This document shows, piece after piece, positions 54,749 through 64,000 of a DNA stretch of 64,000 nucleotides. The stretch's first letter is position 1, and every line of letters begins with the position of its first letter. Under the pieces are notes generated by a model. The model was given only the letters and a program-made list of their open reading frames with translations, was not told the DNA's origin and ran no database searches. The position numbers and the translations under genes were made by a program. Source of the DNA: G963677445 sp963678275 (lineage in GTDB: Bacteria; Bacteroidota; Ignavibacteria; Ignavibacteriales; Melioribacteraceae). The stretch covers positions 4,774,001 through 4,838,000 of the forward strand of contig OY782765.1 in assembly GCA_963678275.1 (NCBI GenBank), in the 5' to 3' direction.

Positions 54749-55744
54749 TTAGTCAAAAAGAGTTTCACCCGGTTCATCGGCGTCATAACTTTGTTCGGGG
54801 GTGATATAGAGGGCAGTTTCGGCCAGGGGAAGATAACGTGTCCAGCGCGCTCCTCCCTTTCTTTCAGTTTCTATCGCGAGCTTATAGGCATTGGTTTTGG
54901 CGCTAAGTTCATCGGCGTTATATAATACTGCCGCCTCAGGTATTTTGGGAATGACAGGTGTGGCATATTCAAGTTTTCCCTGGTGACTCAGCACAAGGTG
55001 AATAAGAAGATTCTTCAAATCCTCCGGAAATCCGCTTATTTTGGCGGCTTCTTTTTCGATGATCATAGAGGCGATTACTATATGCCCGAGCAGCCTGCCC
55101 TTATCGGAATAATCAAAATCGGTGCTGTAGGTAAGCTCTTCGGTTTTTCCCATATCATGCAGCATCGCGCCACATATAAGCAAATCTCTGTTGAGGTCGC
55201 TGTGAATATCACACATAAGATCGCATATTCTGATTATCTCAAGGGTATGCTCAAGCAGGCCGTGGATATATGCGTGATGCCATGCTTTTCCCGCCGGGAC
55301 GTCGAGGAATTTTTCATATCGCTCCCCTTTGAGGATATTTTTTACCAGTTCACGCAAGGCGCGGTGTTCTATTTTATCGATTCTTTTTTCAAACTCATTT
55401 TTCATTTCGCTGAAGTTTCTTTTCGACTTGGGGAGCAGATCAGCATGGCTTACACCATCGGCGGATTGAACGGCCCGGATACGTTCAATTTTTATCTGTT
55501 TCTGATCGAGATAGCTGTCGATAACACCCTGAACCTTTACGATGCTTCCTTCTGATACAGTATTGAGGAAATTCTGAAAGTTATCCCACATTTTCGCTGA
55601 AAGGATATCAGACCTGTAGCGAAGATCAAGATGCAAAAAATCTTTATTGTTTCTCGCGGTTTTTACCTCGATTCTGCTGATAATCAGAAAATGATTAACT
55701 TCATTACCGGGCGACATTTCAGCCAGTTCAGTCTGATCTTTCAT
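54749..55744 (-). CDS. YhaM-like OB-fold/HD-domain 3'-5' exoribonuclease
   Basis: 331 aa. An N-terminal OB-fold (residues ~15-95; GSIVKVQGVIDSYLDQKQIK) precedes an HD domain with KAWHHAYIHGLLEHTLEII, GAMLHDMGKTEEL and HLVLSHQGKLEYA metal ligands, the same layout as YhaM. The family trims RNA or DNA from the 3' end. The protein lies between a NusG-like factor and a sirtuin in one tight operon, gaps 23 and 17 bp. Confidence 0.87.
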   Translation of the reverse strand: MKDQTELAEMSPGNEVNHFLIISRIEVKTARNNKDFLHLDLRYRSDILSAKMWDNFQNFLNTVSEGSIVKVQGVIDSYLDQKQIKIERIRAVQSADGVSHADLLPKSKRNFSEMKNEFEKRIDKIEHRALRELVKNILKGERYEKFLDVPAGKAWHHAYIHGLLEHTLEIIRICDLMCDIHSDLNRDLLICGAMLHDMGKTEELTYSTDFDYSDKGRLLGHIVIASMIIEKEAAKISGFPEDLKNLLIHLVLSHQGKLEYATPVIPKIPEAAVLYNADELSAKTNAYKLAIETERKGGARWTRYLPLAETALYITPEQSYDADEPGETLFD

Positions 55745-55767
55745 TTTGGTTCCTTTATCCGTTATTG

Positions 55768-56277
55768 TTATTCCACAAATTTCATTACACTTTCAGCCGG
55801 CAGTTTTACTGAAACCGACCTGTGAAGCAGATCGATGGTAATGGATATCATCCGTTCATTGTTTTCGGAATTATATACCGTGCCGGTAACTCCTTCGAAG
55901 GGGCCTGCAAGCACTTTTACTCTTGACCCGACCGCCAGTTCTTCCGAAACAAATACATTTTTCTCTTTCTCAAGAATCTTTTTTAGTCCTTCAATCTGTT
56001 CTTCCGGGACTATTGCCGGTTTGCCGTTAAAATTAATAGAGTTGATAATGGAGGTCTGTGAAATAGCCTTTAATCTTTCTTTTTCGGTGGCGAAAATAAA
56101 AATATATCCCCTGAAAACAGGTTCAATAATTTTTTTCTTTCTGTCGCTCCACTGCCGCTTTGTCGACATTACCGGCAAATAGTATAAAATATTGTTTCCC
56201 TGAAACTGAACTTCAGCTTTGAATTCATGTTTCGGCCTGGTATATAATACGTACCAGCATCTTTTTTCTTCGGTCAT
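55768..56277 (-). CDS. Specialised NusG-paralog antiterminator (UpxY/RfaH-like)
   Basis: 169 aa from ATG 56277 (AGGA 5 nt upstream). Upstream frame continuation to 56457 gives a 60-residue extension without family resemblance. Residues 5-100 are a NusG N-terminal domain (CWYVLYTRPKHEFKAEVQF, PVFRGYIFIF) and the C-terminal KOW domain is VGSRVKVLAGPFEGVTGTVY. UpxY-type factors normally sit at the head of polysaccharide operons and prevent early termination; here the gene heads a small RNA-decay/deacylase operon instead. Confidence 0.87.
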   Translation of the reverse strand: MTEEKRCWYVLYTRPKHEFKAEVQFQGNNILYYLPVMSTKRQWSDRKKKIIEPVFRGYIFIFATEKERLKAISQTSIINSINFNGKPAIVPEEQIEGLKKILEKEKNVFVSEELAVGSRVKVLAGPFEGVTGTVYNSENNERMISITIDLLHRSVSVKLPAESVMKFVE

Positions 56278-57825
56278 AGTTTCCTGCAAGGGGGTAATTC
56301 TTTTTTTTCTCTCCCCAAATTTATTAAAGTGATAACAGAATTGAAAGAAATGAGACTGAGGAATTGATGAAAAGGAAATTTCCAGGTTTTGCTGACCCGT
56401 CGAATTCCGAATCGAAATCGAATGCCGGGATGCTGAAAACATAACCACAAGGAACACAGGGAAGGCACAAAGAGAATAACTCCGCGCCTTCAGGCCGGAG
56501 TATTAAGAATTAGGAATTAGGAATTAAGAATTAGGAATTAGGAATTAAGAATTAGGAATTAGGAATTAAGAATTAGGAATTAGGAATTAAGAATTAGGAA
56601 TGAAAGGAATGTAATGAAACCTTATTCTTTGTTTATTTACCTTAGTAGCAAAGGATTCCACTCCCTACCAAAATTAACCTTATTGCTTTTTTATTTCGGT
56701 ATCGGTATTAAAAAATCAGAGTATGAGTATGAGTAAGCCCTCCTGCGCCAAAAAACGGCTGCGGCGGGTAAAAGTATGATGGCCGGGTTGGGTGACGGCG
56801 GGGAGGAGAATTAAGAATTAAGAATGAGGAATTGGGAATGAAAGGAATGTATTGAAACCTTATTCTTTGTTTTTTAACCTTAGTAGCAAAGGATTCCTCT
56901 CCCTACCAAAATTAACCTTATTGCTTTTTTATTTCGGTATCGGCGTTAAAAAATCAGAGTATGAGTATGAGTAAGCCCTCCTGCGCCAAAAAACGGCTGC
57001 GGCGGGTAAAAGTATGATGGCCGGGTTGGGTGACGGCGGGGAGGAGAATTAAAAATTAAAAATTAAGAATTAAGAATTAGGAATGAAAGGAATGTAATGA
57101 AACCTTATTCTTTGTTTTTTAACCTTAGTAGCAAAGGATTCCTCTCCCTACCAAAATTAACCTTATTGCTTTTTTAACCGGGACATTATTTCCTGCGGCG
57201 CTGATGAACGCAGAAAAAACAAGATTACCAGGATAAGAATGATTGTCGGGATGTTTTAATAAAATAAAAAACTGAGTCATCTTTTAATTATCAATTGTCA
57301 ACAATCCATTATCAATTAACTGACTATCCACTTCCGGCTAAGCCGGTTTATTCCAAAAGCAGTCAAATTCTACGCAAAATGGAAAAACTTTATCGTACTC
57401 ATGGAACAGGTACCGGTAATCGTCCTCGTTCTCGAATAACCTGAGTGTTTTGAAAAGACGAATACGAAGTACGATTCTTTATTCGGATTCATTTTTATCT
57501 GGCTCCGCCAGTTTATGATTAAGATTAAGATTTTTAGGATATCCTGATCATGAATAGTATGTTAGCGAAGAAAAAAATACCAAAAATTTTACACCAAAAA
57601 AGTTTGGTATTCCCTTTTTTTTACAAATAAATTTAATAAGTTACAAATAGTTAGTTAAACGGATTAGGAGTTGTTTTTTTATGACGGGACTTACTACGAT
57701 AGAAATATAGTGATTTTAATATTAATTGCCGGAGTGGATAATCAGGGGCAAAAAATTCTATAACACGGCGAAAAATATTGCAATATACAAAGAAAAAAAT
57801 GAAATAAATTAAAATGGGAGTAAAA
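56278..57825. repeat. Repeat island upstream of the mosaic lipoprotein genes
   Basis: 1.5 kb with no gene. A microsatellite of GAATTAGGAATTAAGAATTA type runs at about 56505-56600. Two and a half ~240 bp tandem units (56599-57175) follow. A decayed block A (57351-57392), ACGA-rich sequence, CTGGC-TCC-GCCAG (57500) and an orphan hairpin ATACCAAA/TTTGGTAT with a T tract (57577-57621) complete it. Confidence 0.75.
56599..57175 (+). repeat. Tandem ~240 bp repeat, about 2.4 copies
   Basis: Units begin AATGAAAGGAATGTAATGAA at 56599, 56837 and 57082 and contain CTTAGTAGCAAAGGATTCC, GAGTATGAGTATGAGTAAGC, and GGGTTGGGTGACGGCGGGGA. The last unit is truncated after GCTTTTTT. Parts (GGGTTGGGTGACGGCG, TCGGTAT-TAAAAAATCAGAG) also occur at ~43690-43735. 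Confidence 0.8.
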
Positions 57826-59151
57826 ATGCCGGAAATAAAAAATCTACTATGGATAGTTATTTTCTTTTCAACAATTATATTTAGCTGTGAAAGCGCAGAT
57901 CCCATAATAGAAAACGGTGAACTGACATTAACCCAAGTTGATAATAGCTGCACCGAAGCCTGGTTTAAGTTAAACCTTCCATTATGCGGCGTTGGCAGAG
58001 AGCTTGAATTGAGAGTTAATGATGAATCCTGTAACCAGGCAACTGTTAACAGCGCGGGTGATACACTGCTTGTTGTAGAAGGATTATTGCCCTCGAAAAG
58101 TTATAAAATAGGGGCAATCCTACATGGCAAAGGAAATTATAAGACCATAAGCGCCGAAATAAACGCCGAAACAATGGATACCACCAGCGGCGATTTTACC
58201 TGGCAAAGCCGGACTTTTGGCAGCAATACAGGCGGCTCAAGCCTTTTTGACGATGTGGCTATTGTTGATGAAAACAATATATGGGCGGTTGGTGATATTC
58301 AGGAAGAAGGGGTAAGATACAACGCGGCTCATTGGAACGGGATTGAATGGGAGTTGAAGAGGATATTATATTATGCTGATTGCAATCAGCCAGATGGACA
58401 TAAATTTCCAGATGCAGCAGATGCTGTTTTCGCGTTAAATGGTAACATATTGATTTCAAGCGGAATAGAATTGGCGACATTAACCACCCCAAATGATTAT
58501 GAAATCCAATGTATTTATGATATTGAAGGTGAGAGGTTTACAATTTTTAATATTTGGGGCGTTAACAATTCTGATTATTATTTAGCCGGATGGCAGGGAA
58601 ATATAGCCCATTATAACGGAAGTGAATGGAGAAAAATAGAAACAATACTTTCATCATCGCAGGGAGGAGAGGGGAATGATATACATAACCTGTGGGGAGC
58701 GGAAAATATTCTGACAGGGAAAAGGGAACTTTACTTTTCGGTACCGAGAACAAGAGGCGTTTATATGCTTGATGACAATGAAAACCTTAATCAGCTTGAA
58801 ATAAACGACAACCGTTTTTACAGAGGAGTATGGACAAAAAACAGCTTAATAAAATATGTGACCGGCGCCGGAGTAGTAAAAAATATTGATAATGAATGGC
58901 AGATTGATTTAGAAGAAAATGGTTTTTTTTATGAAGAAATAGATGGTGAAGATCATAACAGCATTGTGGCAGCAGGTAGTTTTGGAGGCATTGTTTATTA
59001 TAACGGAACAAGATGGATTGAGTTCCCCGGGCTGCATAATTCCCTTGTTTTTTATGAACGAGTAAGTATTAAAGATGACATTATCGTTGCGGTCGGATTA
59101 ATTGAAATCAACCAGATAAAGGGATTTATTACTATTGGTATAAGAAATTAA
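57826..59151 (+). CDS. Surface lipoprotein with propeller-like body, mosaic paralog 1
   Basis: 441 aa from ATG 57826 (GGGAG 5 nt upstream). Lipobox IIFSCESAD. Residues ~25-115 look like a fibronectin-III-like domain. From ~130 the sequence DDVAIVDENNIWAVGDIQEE begins repeated WAVG/YNG-type blades (HWNGIEWELKR, HYNGSEWRKIE, YYNGTRWIEFP) of a predicted beta-propeller seen in many FCB lipoproteins. It shares a nearly identical N-terminal half and last 180 residues with the next gene, while the middle ~75 residues differ completely. Confidence 0.72.
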   Translation: MPEIKNLLWIVIFFSTIIFSCESADPIIENGELTLTQVDNSCTEAWFKLNLPLCGVGRELELRVNDESCNQATVNSAGDTLLVVEGLLPSKSYKIGAILHGKGNYKTISAEINAETMDTTSGDFTWQSRTFGSNTGGSSLFDDVAIVDENNIWAVGDIQEEGVRYNAAHWNGIEWELKRILYYADCNQPDGHKFPDAADAVFALNGNILISSGIELATLTTPNDYEIQCIYDIEGERFTIFNIWGVNNSDYYLAGWQGNIAHYNGSEWRKIETILSSSQGGEGNDIHNLWGAENILTGKRELYFSVPRTRGVYMLDDNENLNQLEINDNRFYRGVWTKNSLIKYVTGAGVVKNIDNEWQIDLEENGFFYEEIDGEDHNSIVAAGSFGGIVYYNGTRWIEFPGLHNSLVFYERVSIKDDIIVAVGLIEINQIKGFITIGIRN

Positions 59152-59240
59152 AGATCGTATAAAAAAACAACAGTACCGGAAAAAGGAGAACAGAAGATGT
59201 CAATAATTATATCAGAAAAAAGATTTTGCAGGGAGAAGGA

Positions 59241-60515
59241 ATGAGGGAAATATTGAGTATAGCAATAATGTTATCAATGCTATTTAGCTGTGAAAGCGCG
59301 GGCCCCATAATAGAAAACGGCGAACTGACATTAACCCTGGTTGATATTAGCTGTACCGAAGTCTGGCTTAAGCTAAACCTGCCATTATGCAGCGTTGGCA
59401 GAGAGCTTGAATTGAGAGTTAATGATGAATCCTATAACCAGGCAACTGTTAACAGCGCGGGTGATACACTGCTTTGTGTGGAAGGATTATTACCCGCGCA
59501 AAGTTATAAAATGCAGGCAATACTTCATGGCAAAGGAGATTACAAAACAATATACAAATCAATTGGCGCCGAAACAATGGATACCACCAGCGGCGATTTT
59601 ACCTGGCAAAGCCGGACTTTTGGCAGCAATACAGGCGGCTCAAGCCTTTTTGACGATGTGGCTATTGTTGATGAAAACAATATTTGGGCGGTTGGTGATA
59701 TTCAGGAAGAGGGGGTGAGTTACAATGCGGTTCATTGGAACGGGATTGAGTGGGAGTTGAAGAGAATTCTTTATTCAACCTATTATTGGGATATAAAATC
59801 AATTATTGCGTTTGGACAAAATGATATTTGGTTTGAGGCTTTTGTTCATTGGGATGGCGCGAGATTTAACTCATTGAATATTCCTGAAATACTTATTGGA
59901 TGGTCGCCCAATGTCAGTTGGGGATGGTTAGGTGATGATTTTTACATAGCAGGAAATAATGGTAATCTTGCCCATTATAACGGAAGTGAATGGAGAAAAA
60001 TAGAAACAATACTTTCATCATCGCAGGGAGGAGAGGGGAATGATATACATAACCTGTGGGGAGCGGAAAATATTCTGACAGGGAAAAGGGAACTTTACTT
60101 TTCGGTACCGAGAACAAGAGGCGTTTATATTCTTGATGACAATGAAAACCTTAATCAGCTTGAAATAAACGACAACCGTTTTTACAGAGGAGTATGGACA
60201 AAAAACAGCTTAATAAAATATGTGACCGGCGCCGGAGTGGTAAAAAATATTGATAATGAATGGCAGATTGATTTAGAAGAAAATGGTTTTTTTTATGAAG
60301 AAATAGATGGTGAAGATCATAACAGCATTGTGGCAGCAGGTAGTTTTGGAGGCATTGTTTATTATAACGGAACAAGATGGATTGAGTTTCCCGAGCTGCA
60401 TAATTCCCTTGTTTTTTATGAACGTGTAAGTATTAAAGATGATATTATAGTTGCGGTCGGATTAATTGAAATCAACCAGATAAAGGGATTTATTACTATT
60501 GGTATAAGAAATTAA
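59241..60515 (+). CDS. Surface lipoprotein with propeller-like body, mosaic paralog 2
   Basis: 424 aa from ATG 59241 with GGGAG 5 nt upstream (an in-frame TTG is at 59226). Lipobox MLFSCESAG. The order of parts equals paralog 1. 59970-60515 matches 58606-59151 with only a handful of differences by eye; the segment around 59770-59968 (YYWDIKSIIAFGQNDIWFEA, HWDGARFNSLNIPEI) is unrelated to its counterpart. This is a recent duplication or conversion with one exchanged blade region. Confidence 0.72.
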   Translation: MREILSIAIMLSMLFSCESAGPIIENGELTLTLVDISCTEVWLKLNLPLCSVGRELELRVNDESYNQATVNSAGDTLLCVEGLLPAQSYKMQAILHGKGDYKTIYKSIGAETMDTTSGDFTWQSRTFGSNTGGSSLFDDVAIVDENNIWAVGDIQEEGVSYNAVHWNGIEWELKRILYSTYYWDIKSIIAFGQNDIWFEAFVHWDGARFNSLNIPEILIGWSPNVSWGWLGDDFYIAGNNGNLAHYNGSEWRKIETILSSSQGGEGNDIHNLWGAENILTGKRELYFSVPRTRGVYILDDNENLNQLEINDNRFYRGVWTKNSLIKYVTGAGVVKNIDNEWQIDLEENGFFYEEIDGEDHNSIVAAGSFGGIVYYNGTRWIEFPELHNSLVFYERVSIKDDIIVAVGLIEINQIKGFITIGIRN

Positions 60516-60672
60516 AGATAATATAAAAAAACCATTCCGGTACTTGCACTACCGGAATGGCAAAGCAAACAAAAGGACATCGTTCAAAAGCATAATTCTA
60601 ACGAATTATGACAGCACCTTTCTGTTTGCGCACAAACATAATAAAATCCATAACAAACTAACAGGAAAGGTT

Positions 60673-61866
60673 ATGAAAAAAATACTTGTATTTTTTATTC
60701 TCATTGCTTCTTTGTCGGGGGTGGTAGTGAATGCGCAGAGAATCGATGACAGTGAGGCGGAAAATATTAACCGTTACACAAAAGTGCCTCCTCCGGAAAT
60801 ATTTACGAACAAAGCAATATTAAACAAAACGACAAACACAGTTATCTCTGTTGATTTTTCTCAGATATTTCCCGGTCAGGCTCAATTTGCATTTGTTTAC
60901 GCAATGAATATTTGGAAGGAGATAATAAATACTCCGCAGGAAATAAAAGTAAAAGCAATATGGAAAGGTTTGGGTGTAAATAAAAAACTGGCCGAATCAA
61001 GTCCGTCAATATTTGTGAAAAATTTCAGTAATGCTCCCGAAAGTGATATTTTTTACGCAATATCACTTGCAGAAACCTTCAGCGGCAGCAACCTGAATAA
61101 AGAAAAAGATCCAAATAATCCTGATGTTAATTTTCATTTTATCGACGAAGATAATTGGCAATATGATATTGTTATAACTTTTAATAGTGATCGTGAATGG
61201 TATTATGGAACAGATGGAAATACTGAAGAAAATGAGTATGATTTTGTTACAACGGCGTTGCACGAATTTTGCCATGGTTTGGGATTTTTTGACAGTTTCG
61301 GATATAATGCCGATATAGGCAGCTGGGGATTGGGAAGCAGCAACACCGCGACAATTTTTGATAAATATGTAATACAGGGCGCCGGAAATAATGTTATTAT
61401 CAATACATACTCAAATAATTCTTCTGCATTGGGAGGCGCGCTATGTTGCGATAATCTTTTTTGGGGCGGCCAAAATGGATATTACATGAATCTTACCGGG
61501 TATCCAAAAATATATGCTCCGGTTTCATGGAAAAATGGAAGCAGTATAGCGCATTGGGATGAGGCTACATATCAGGCAGGAAATACAAATTCGCTGATGT
61601 CTCCCAAAACCGGTACAGCAGAAGCAATACATTCGCCGGGAGAAATTACTTATGGATTGTTGAAGGATATTGGGTGGAATGTTAGCCGAATAGTTACGGT
61701 TACATCACCGGCAACGGGAAGTATTTGGAAAAAAGGCACTGAATATTCAATTCAATGGTCGGATACTGAAGAAAATGATTTAGGTATTTCACTGGTAACA
61801 AATGAAGGGATTTTTGTTTGTTATATAAATGCAAGTGTTCTAAGTTATATCGGCAAGTGGAAATGA
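60673..61866 (+). CDS. Exported metzincin-like metalloprotease, prematurely ended by a frameshift
   Basis: 397 codons from ATG 60673 (AGGAAAGG upstream; the frame is open earlier but without signal peptide). Signal peptide ends VVNAQ. The zinc motif ALHEFCHGLGFFDSFGYN (about residue 195) fits HExxHxxGxxH/D metzincins, and LMSPKTGTAEAIHSPGE gives the Met-turn-like region. After a domain starting VTVTSPATGSIWKKGTEYSI the frame ends at GKWK because of a one-base shift near 61845; homologous sequence continues in the next frame. Confidence 0.75.
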   Translation: MKKILVFFILIASLSGVVVNAQRIDDSEAENINRYTKVPPPEIFTNKAILNKTTNTVISVDFSQIFPGQAQFAFVYAMNIWKEIINTPQEIKVKAIWKGLGVNKKLAESSPSIFVKNFSNAPESDIFYAISLAETFSGSNLNKEKDPNNPDVNFHFIDEDNWQYDIVITFNSDREWYYGTDGNTEENEYDFVTTALHEFCHGLGFFDSFGYNADIGSWGLGSSNTATIFDKYVIQGAGNNVIINTYSNNSSALGGALCCDNLFWGGQNGYYMNLTGYPKIYAPVSWKNGSSIAHWDEATYQAGNTNSLMSPKTGTAEAIHSPGEITYGLLKDIGWNVSRIVTVTSPATGSIWKKGTEYSIQWSDTEENDLGISLVTNEGIFVCYINASVLSYIGKWK

Positions 61867-64000
61867 GGCGCTCTGGACAGTTCCCCAGTCGATTCCCGAC
61901 GGTGAATATCGTATTAAGTTTCATACTGAAAACAATCATAATCTTGAAGGCTACGGACTTAGTTATCCGTTAACTATAAATGACCTGCCCCAGGTCGCGG
62001 CGCCTGTTATATCTCCATCGGGCGGTATTTTTACACAAACTACACCGGTGACTATGTCTTGCCCGACACCTGGCTCCACAATTCATTTTACCACCAACGG
62101 AACATTGCCTGATGAAAACTCTCCCGAATACACTCAGCCAATACAGGTCGGGTATTCTCAGACGATCAAAGCAGTCGCGGTTAAGGAAGATTATAACAAC
62201 AGTATTATTACTGTCTGTCCTTTTACTATTAACAATGGCAATCAGCAGCTCGTTGTTTTCCCAAGAGGTGGTGATTATGAATTGTTTCCGTTACAGGTCT
62301 ATCCGAGGACGAATATCGAAAACGGTGTAATAAGATATACTCTTGATGGTTCAACCCCGACTGACAATTCGTTGCTTTGCGAAGATTTTGTGAGATTGCA
62401 AAATTATGGTGTCTCAATTGAGTTTAAAGCAGCAGTATTTCTAAATGGCGCGATTCAGGCTTTTGCAACAGAAATATATAATCCGGTTACTCAAAATAAC
62501 CTGGTGAAATCATATTTTCGACAAATAGATAATGAAAATGAAAGCAAAGGAGATTTCGATATTTGGTCGGATGAATTATCAGACTGGATGGACTTTTCGT
62601 CTGGCAACCTTTATGCTGAGCTTCCGGAAAACATTAATTATACTTATAGAAGCTTAACGGGCATTTATCCAGGTACATCTGAAAAATTCTATAGAATGGA
62701 AACATCAGACGGAAATTAATTATCCCATAGAAATCATACCCATTTTAAAGTAATTGATGATGGAAATGGTAACTTTCATCATAGGTCAATTATAAAATAT
62801 TCTGATAATGTTACAATACAGGGGAACTGGGATGGCAGTCTTTCAGCCGGCTCGATTGAAATAAAAGATCCCTGGTTTACCGATTATGGAAATTCCGCTT
62901 ATTATGATGAACCTTATGGATACCGCAACTTCGGCCTTGACAACGCTCTTCCCTGGAATAGTGTAAATTCTCCTTGTGTATATTCTACTACATCAGGTTA
63001 TAAAGGTGTATTTCTGGATATGGATTATACTATCCCTGAACAACCTCACTATTCAGTTCAATGTAATAATTCAGAAATACTCAATGTAAATGGAAAAAGC
63101 CATACATTCTATTTCCAGAAATGGGAAGGATCGCCGGAGGGAAGCGTAACCTTTGATGATAATTATTCAGCGGAAACAGCGTTAATGTTTAACCAGGATG
63201 GCGCAACGGTGGAAACGCTGATGAAAGCCGCGGAATTAGCAGACAATGATGAAACCTTTACCGCTTCATCAAATAAAATCACAAAACTTTCCGACGGCAC
63301 CTTTGTTCGTGTTTATGAGAGCATGGGGCATGTGTGGGTTGAATATAGTTCTGATGGAGTAAACTGGCAGCTTGGCAATAACCACAGCCCGGTTAATGAT
63401 ATTACACTTAACGCTAAAAATCCATCTATCGCGCGGGATTTAAACTCAACAAACGCGCTTATTGTGTACCAGGAAGGTTTGAATAATAATGTATATTCCA
63501 TAAAAGCGGCTTTTTACAGACCTTCAGTGGACGCTATACTCGATACCGACATTTTGAGGACTGTTACATATAAAGACTATATCGATGACGCTCAGCCGGT
63601 TATTGTCAGATCAAATAGCAGGTTAATGGTTGTATGGAGTGAGAAAGATCCTTCCAGTGAATGGGATGTTGATGGAGGCCTTTATTATTGCCTTGGTGAA
63701 AGACACGTGCCTCCTGTTTCGGGCAATTATATGAGCTGGGGAACATTTGCCGGACCTGTCACCGGAACAGATGAAAATTCCTCAAATCCCGTAGTCGCGA
63801 GTTCTTATATCACCCAGGTAGAATGTGTCCACCTTGCCTGGCAGCAGGGCAACACGGCGATAAAATACTCATTTACAGACCCTGTTCAATTGAGCGCCGG
63901 AAATGTATCCTGGTCATCTTGTGAAACTCCTTCCGATGGGGTAGGATATACTGCAAACCGTTTTCCCTCAATGATTGTTCTCGAGGATGAAGCTCCCAGG
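61843..64000 (+). pseudogene. Frameshifted continuation of the metalloprotease gene, running off the window
   Basis: In the +1 frame ISASGNEALWTVPQSIPDGE continues the interrupted domain. It is followed by two chitobiase-C-terminal-like domains (APVISPSGGIFTQTTPVTMS and VIRYTLDGSTPTDNS) and, after an in-frame TAA at 62717-62719, another 427 open codons to the edge (including FYFQKWEGSPEGSVTFDD and sialidase-like VYESMGHVWVEYSSDGVNW). Either the gene is decayed by one frameshift and one nonsense change, or these are sequencing errors. A T9SS tail would be expected beyond the edge. Confidence 0.65.

Noticed and set aside
54983..55555. 190-codon plus-strand ORF
   Set aside because: Antisense to the YhaM-like gene, which has clear OB and HD motifs on the other strand.
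56505..56600. GAATTAGGAATTAAG microsatellite as a regulatory iteron array
   Set aside because: It is a simple low-complexity repeat beside tandem units, with no replication gene nearby.
57577..57621. ATACCAAA/TTTGGTAT hairpin with T tract as terminator of a small RNA gene
   Set aside because: The hairpin is terminator-like, but no promoter or conserved RNA could be identified upstream, so it was only noted inside the repeat island.

Overview
The window looks like the chromosome of an uncultured-type anaerobic member of the FCB group (Bacteroidetes/Chlorobi/Ignavibacteria/Calditrichota side). The best single marker is the type IX secretion (T9SS) C-terminal sorting domain, with the NYPNPFNPST motif, on the nine-heme cytochrome at 34940-36937. 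Other pointers are the many exported proteins whose signal peptides end in a Q or a lipobox, Asp-box propellers, chitobiase-like domains, and AT-rich intergenic DNA full of short palindromic repeats. The phylum is an inference; no rRNA or tRNA gene is visible.

Layout. 1-3226 is a large exported Asp-box propeller running off the left edge. 4137-9815 carries a sensor kinase, a RelE/ParE-type toxin with a Phd/YefM-type antitoxin and palindromic operator, a cupin, an exported HExxH protein and an exported DUF2723-like protein. 9871-13318 holds a quinone-oxidoreductase-like gene and, between two ~475 bp direct repeats, a two-gene cassette: a short Tat/lipoprotein-like cysteine-containing peptide and an overlapping radical SAM/SPASM maturase. 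This is the best candidate for an undescribed system. 13514-19584 is an apparent six-gene surface operon: a YjbH-like protein, a second predicted barrel, a lipoprotein with five carboxypeptidase-regulatory-like domains, and three tandem paralogous exported cysteine-rich coiled-coil proteins with no family I recognise.

19835-27160 has RNase HI with an added zinc-ribbon-like tail, a CPCC-type protein, a DUF6483-like protein, an AbgT-type transporter and an NhaC-type antiporter. The two transporters are separated by three tandem copies of a 475 bp unit. 27177-43096 is almost all on the minus strand: sialate O-acetylesterase, a GT5 glycogen-synthase-like protein, methyltransferase, amidohydrolase, the T9SS nonaheme cytochrome, an MBOAT/SGNH acyl-transfer pair, and a ptsN-hisS-unknown-rlmB operon. 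43097-44825 is a repeat island. 44826-56277 contains an S46 dipeptidyl-peptidase, a multi-PAS kinase with a core like that of the first kinase, a GlmU-like protein, rpsT, queE-queD, and a NusG-like/YhaM-like/sirtuin operon. 57826-64000 has two near-identical mosaic lipoproteins and a broken multidomain metzincin gene.

A recurrent theme is a dispersed intergenic repeat family. It includes a ~40 bp core block, a CTGGC-loop-GCCAG hairpin, and a ~140 bp cloverleaf-like element in which one arm shows compensatory changes between copies. Start codons were adjusted by ribosome-binding-site position where noted. All family assignments are from reading the translated sequence; no database search was run.
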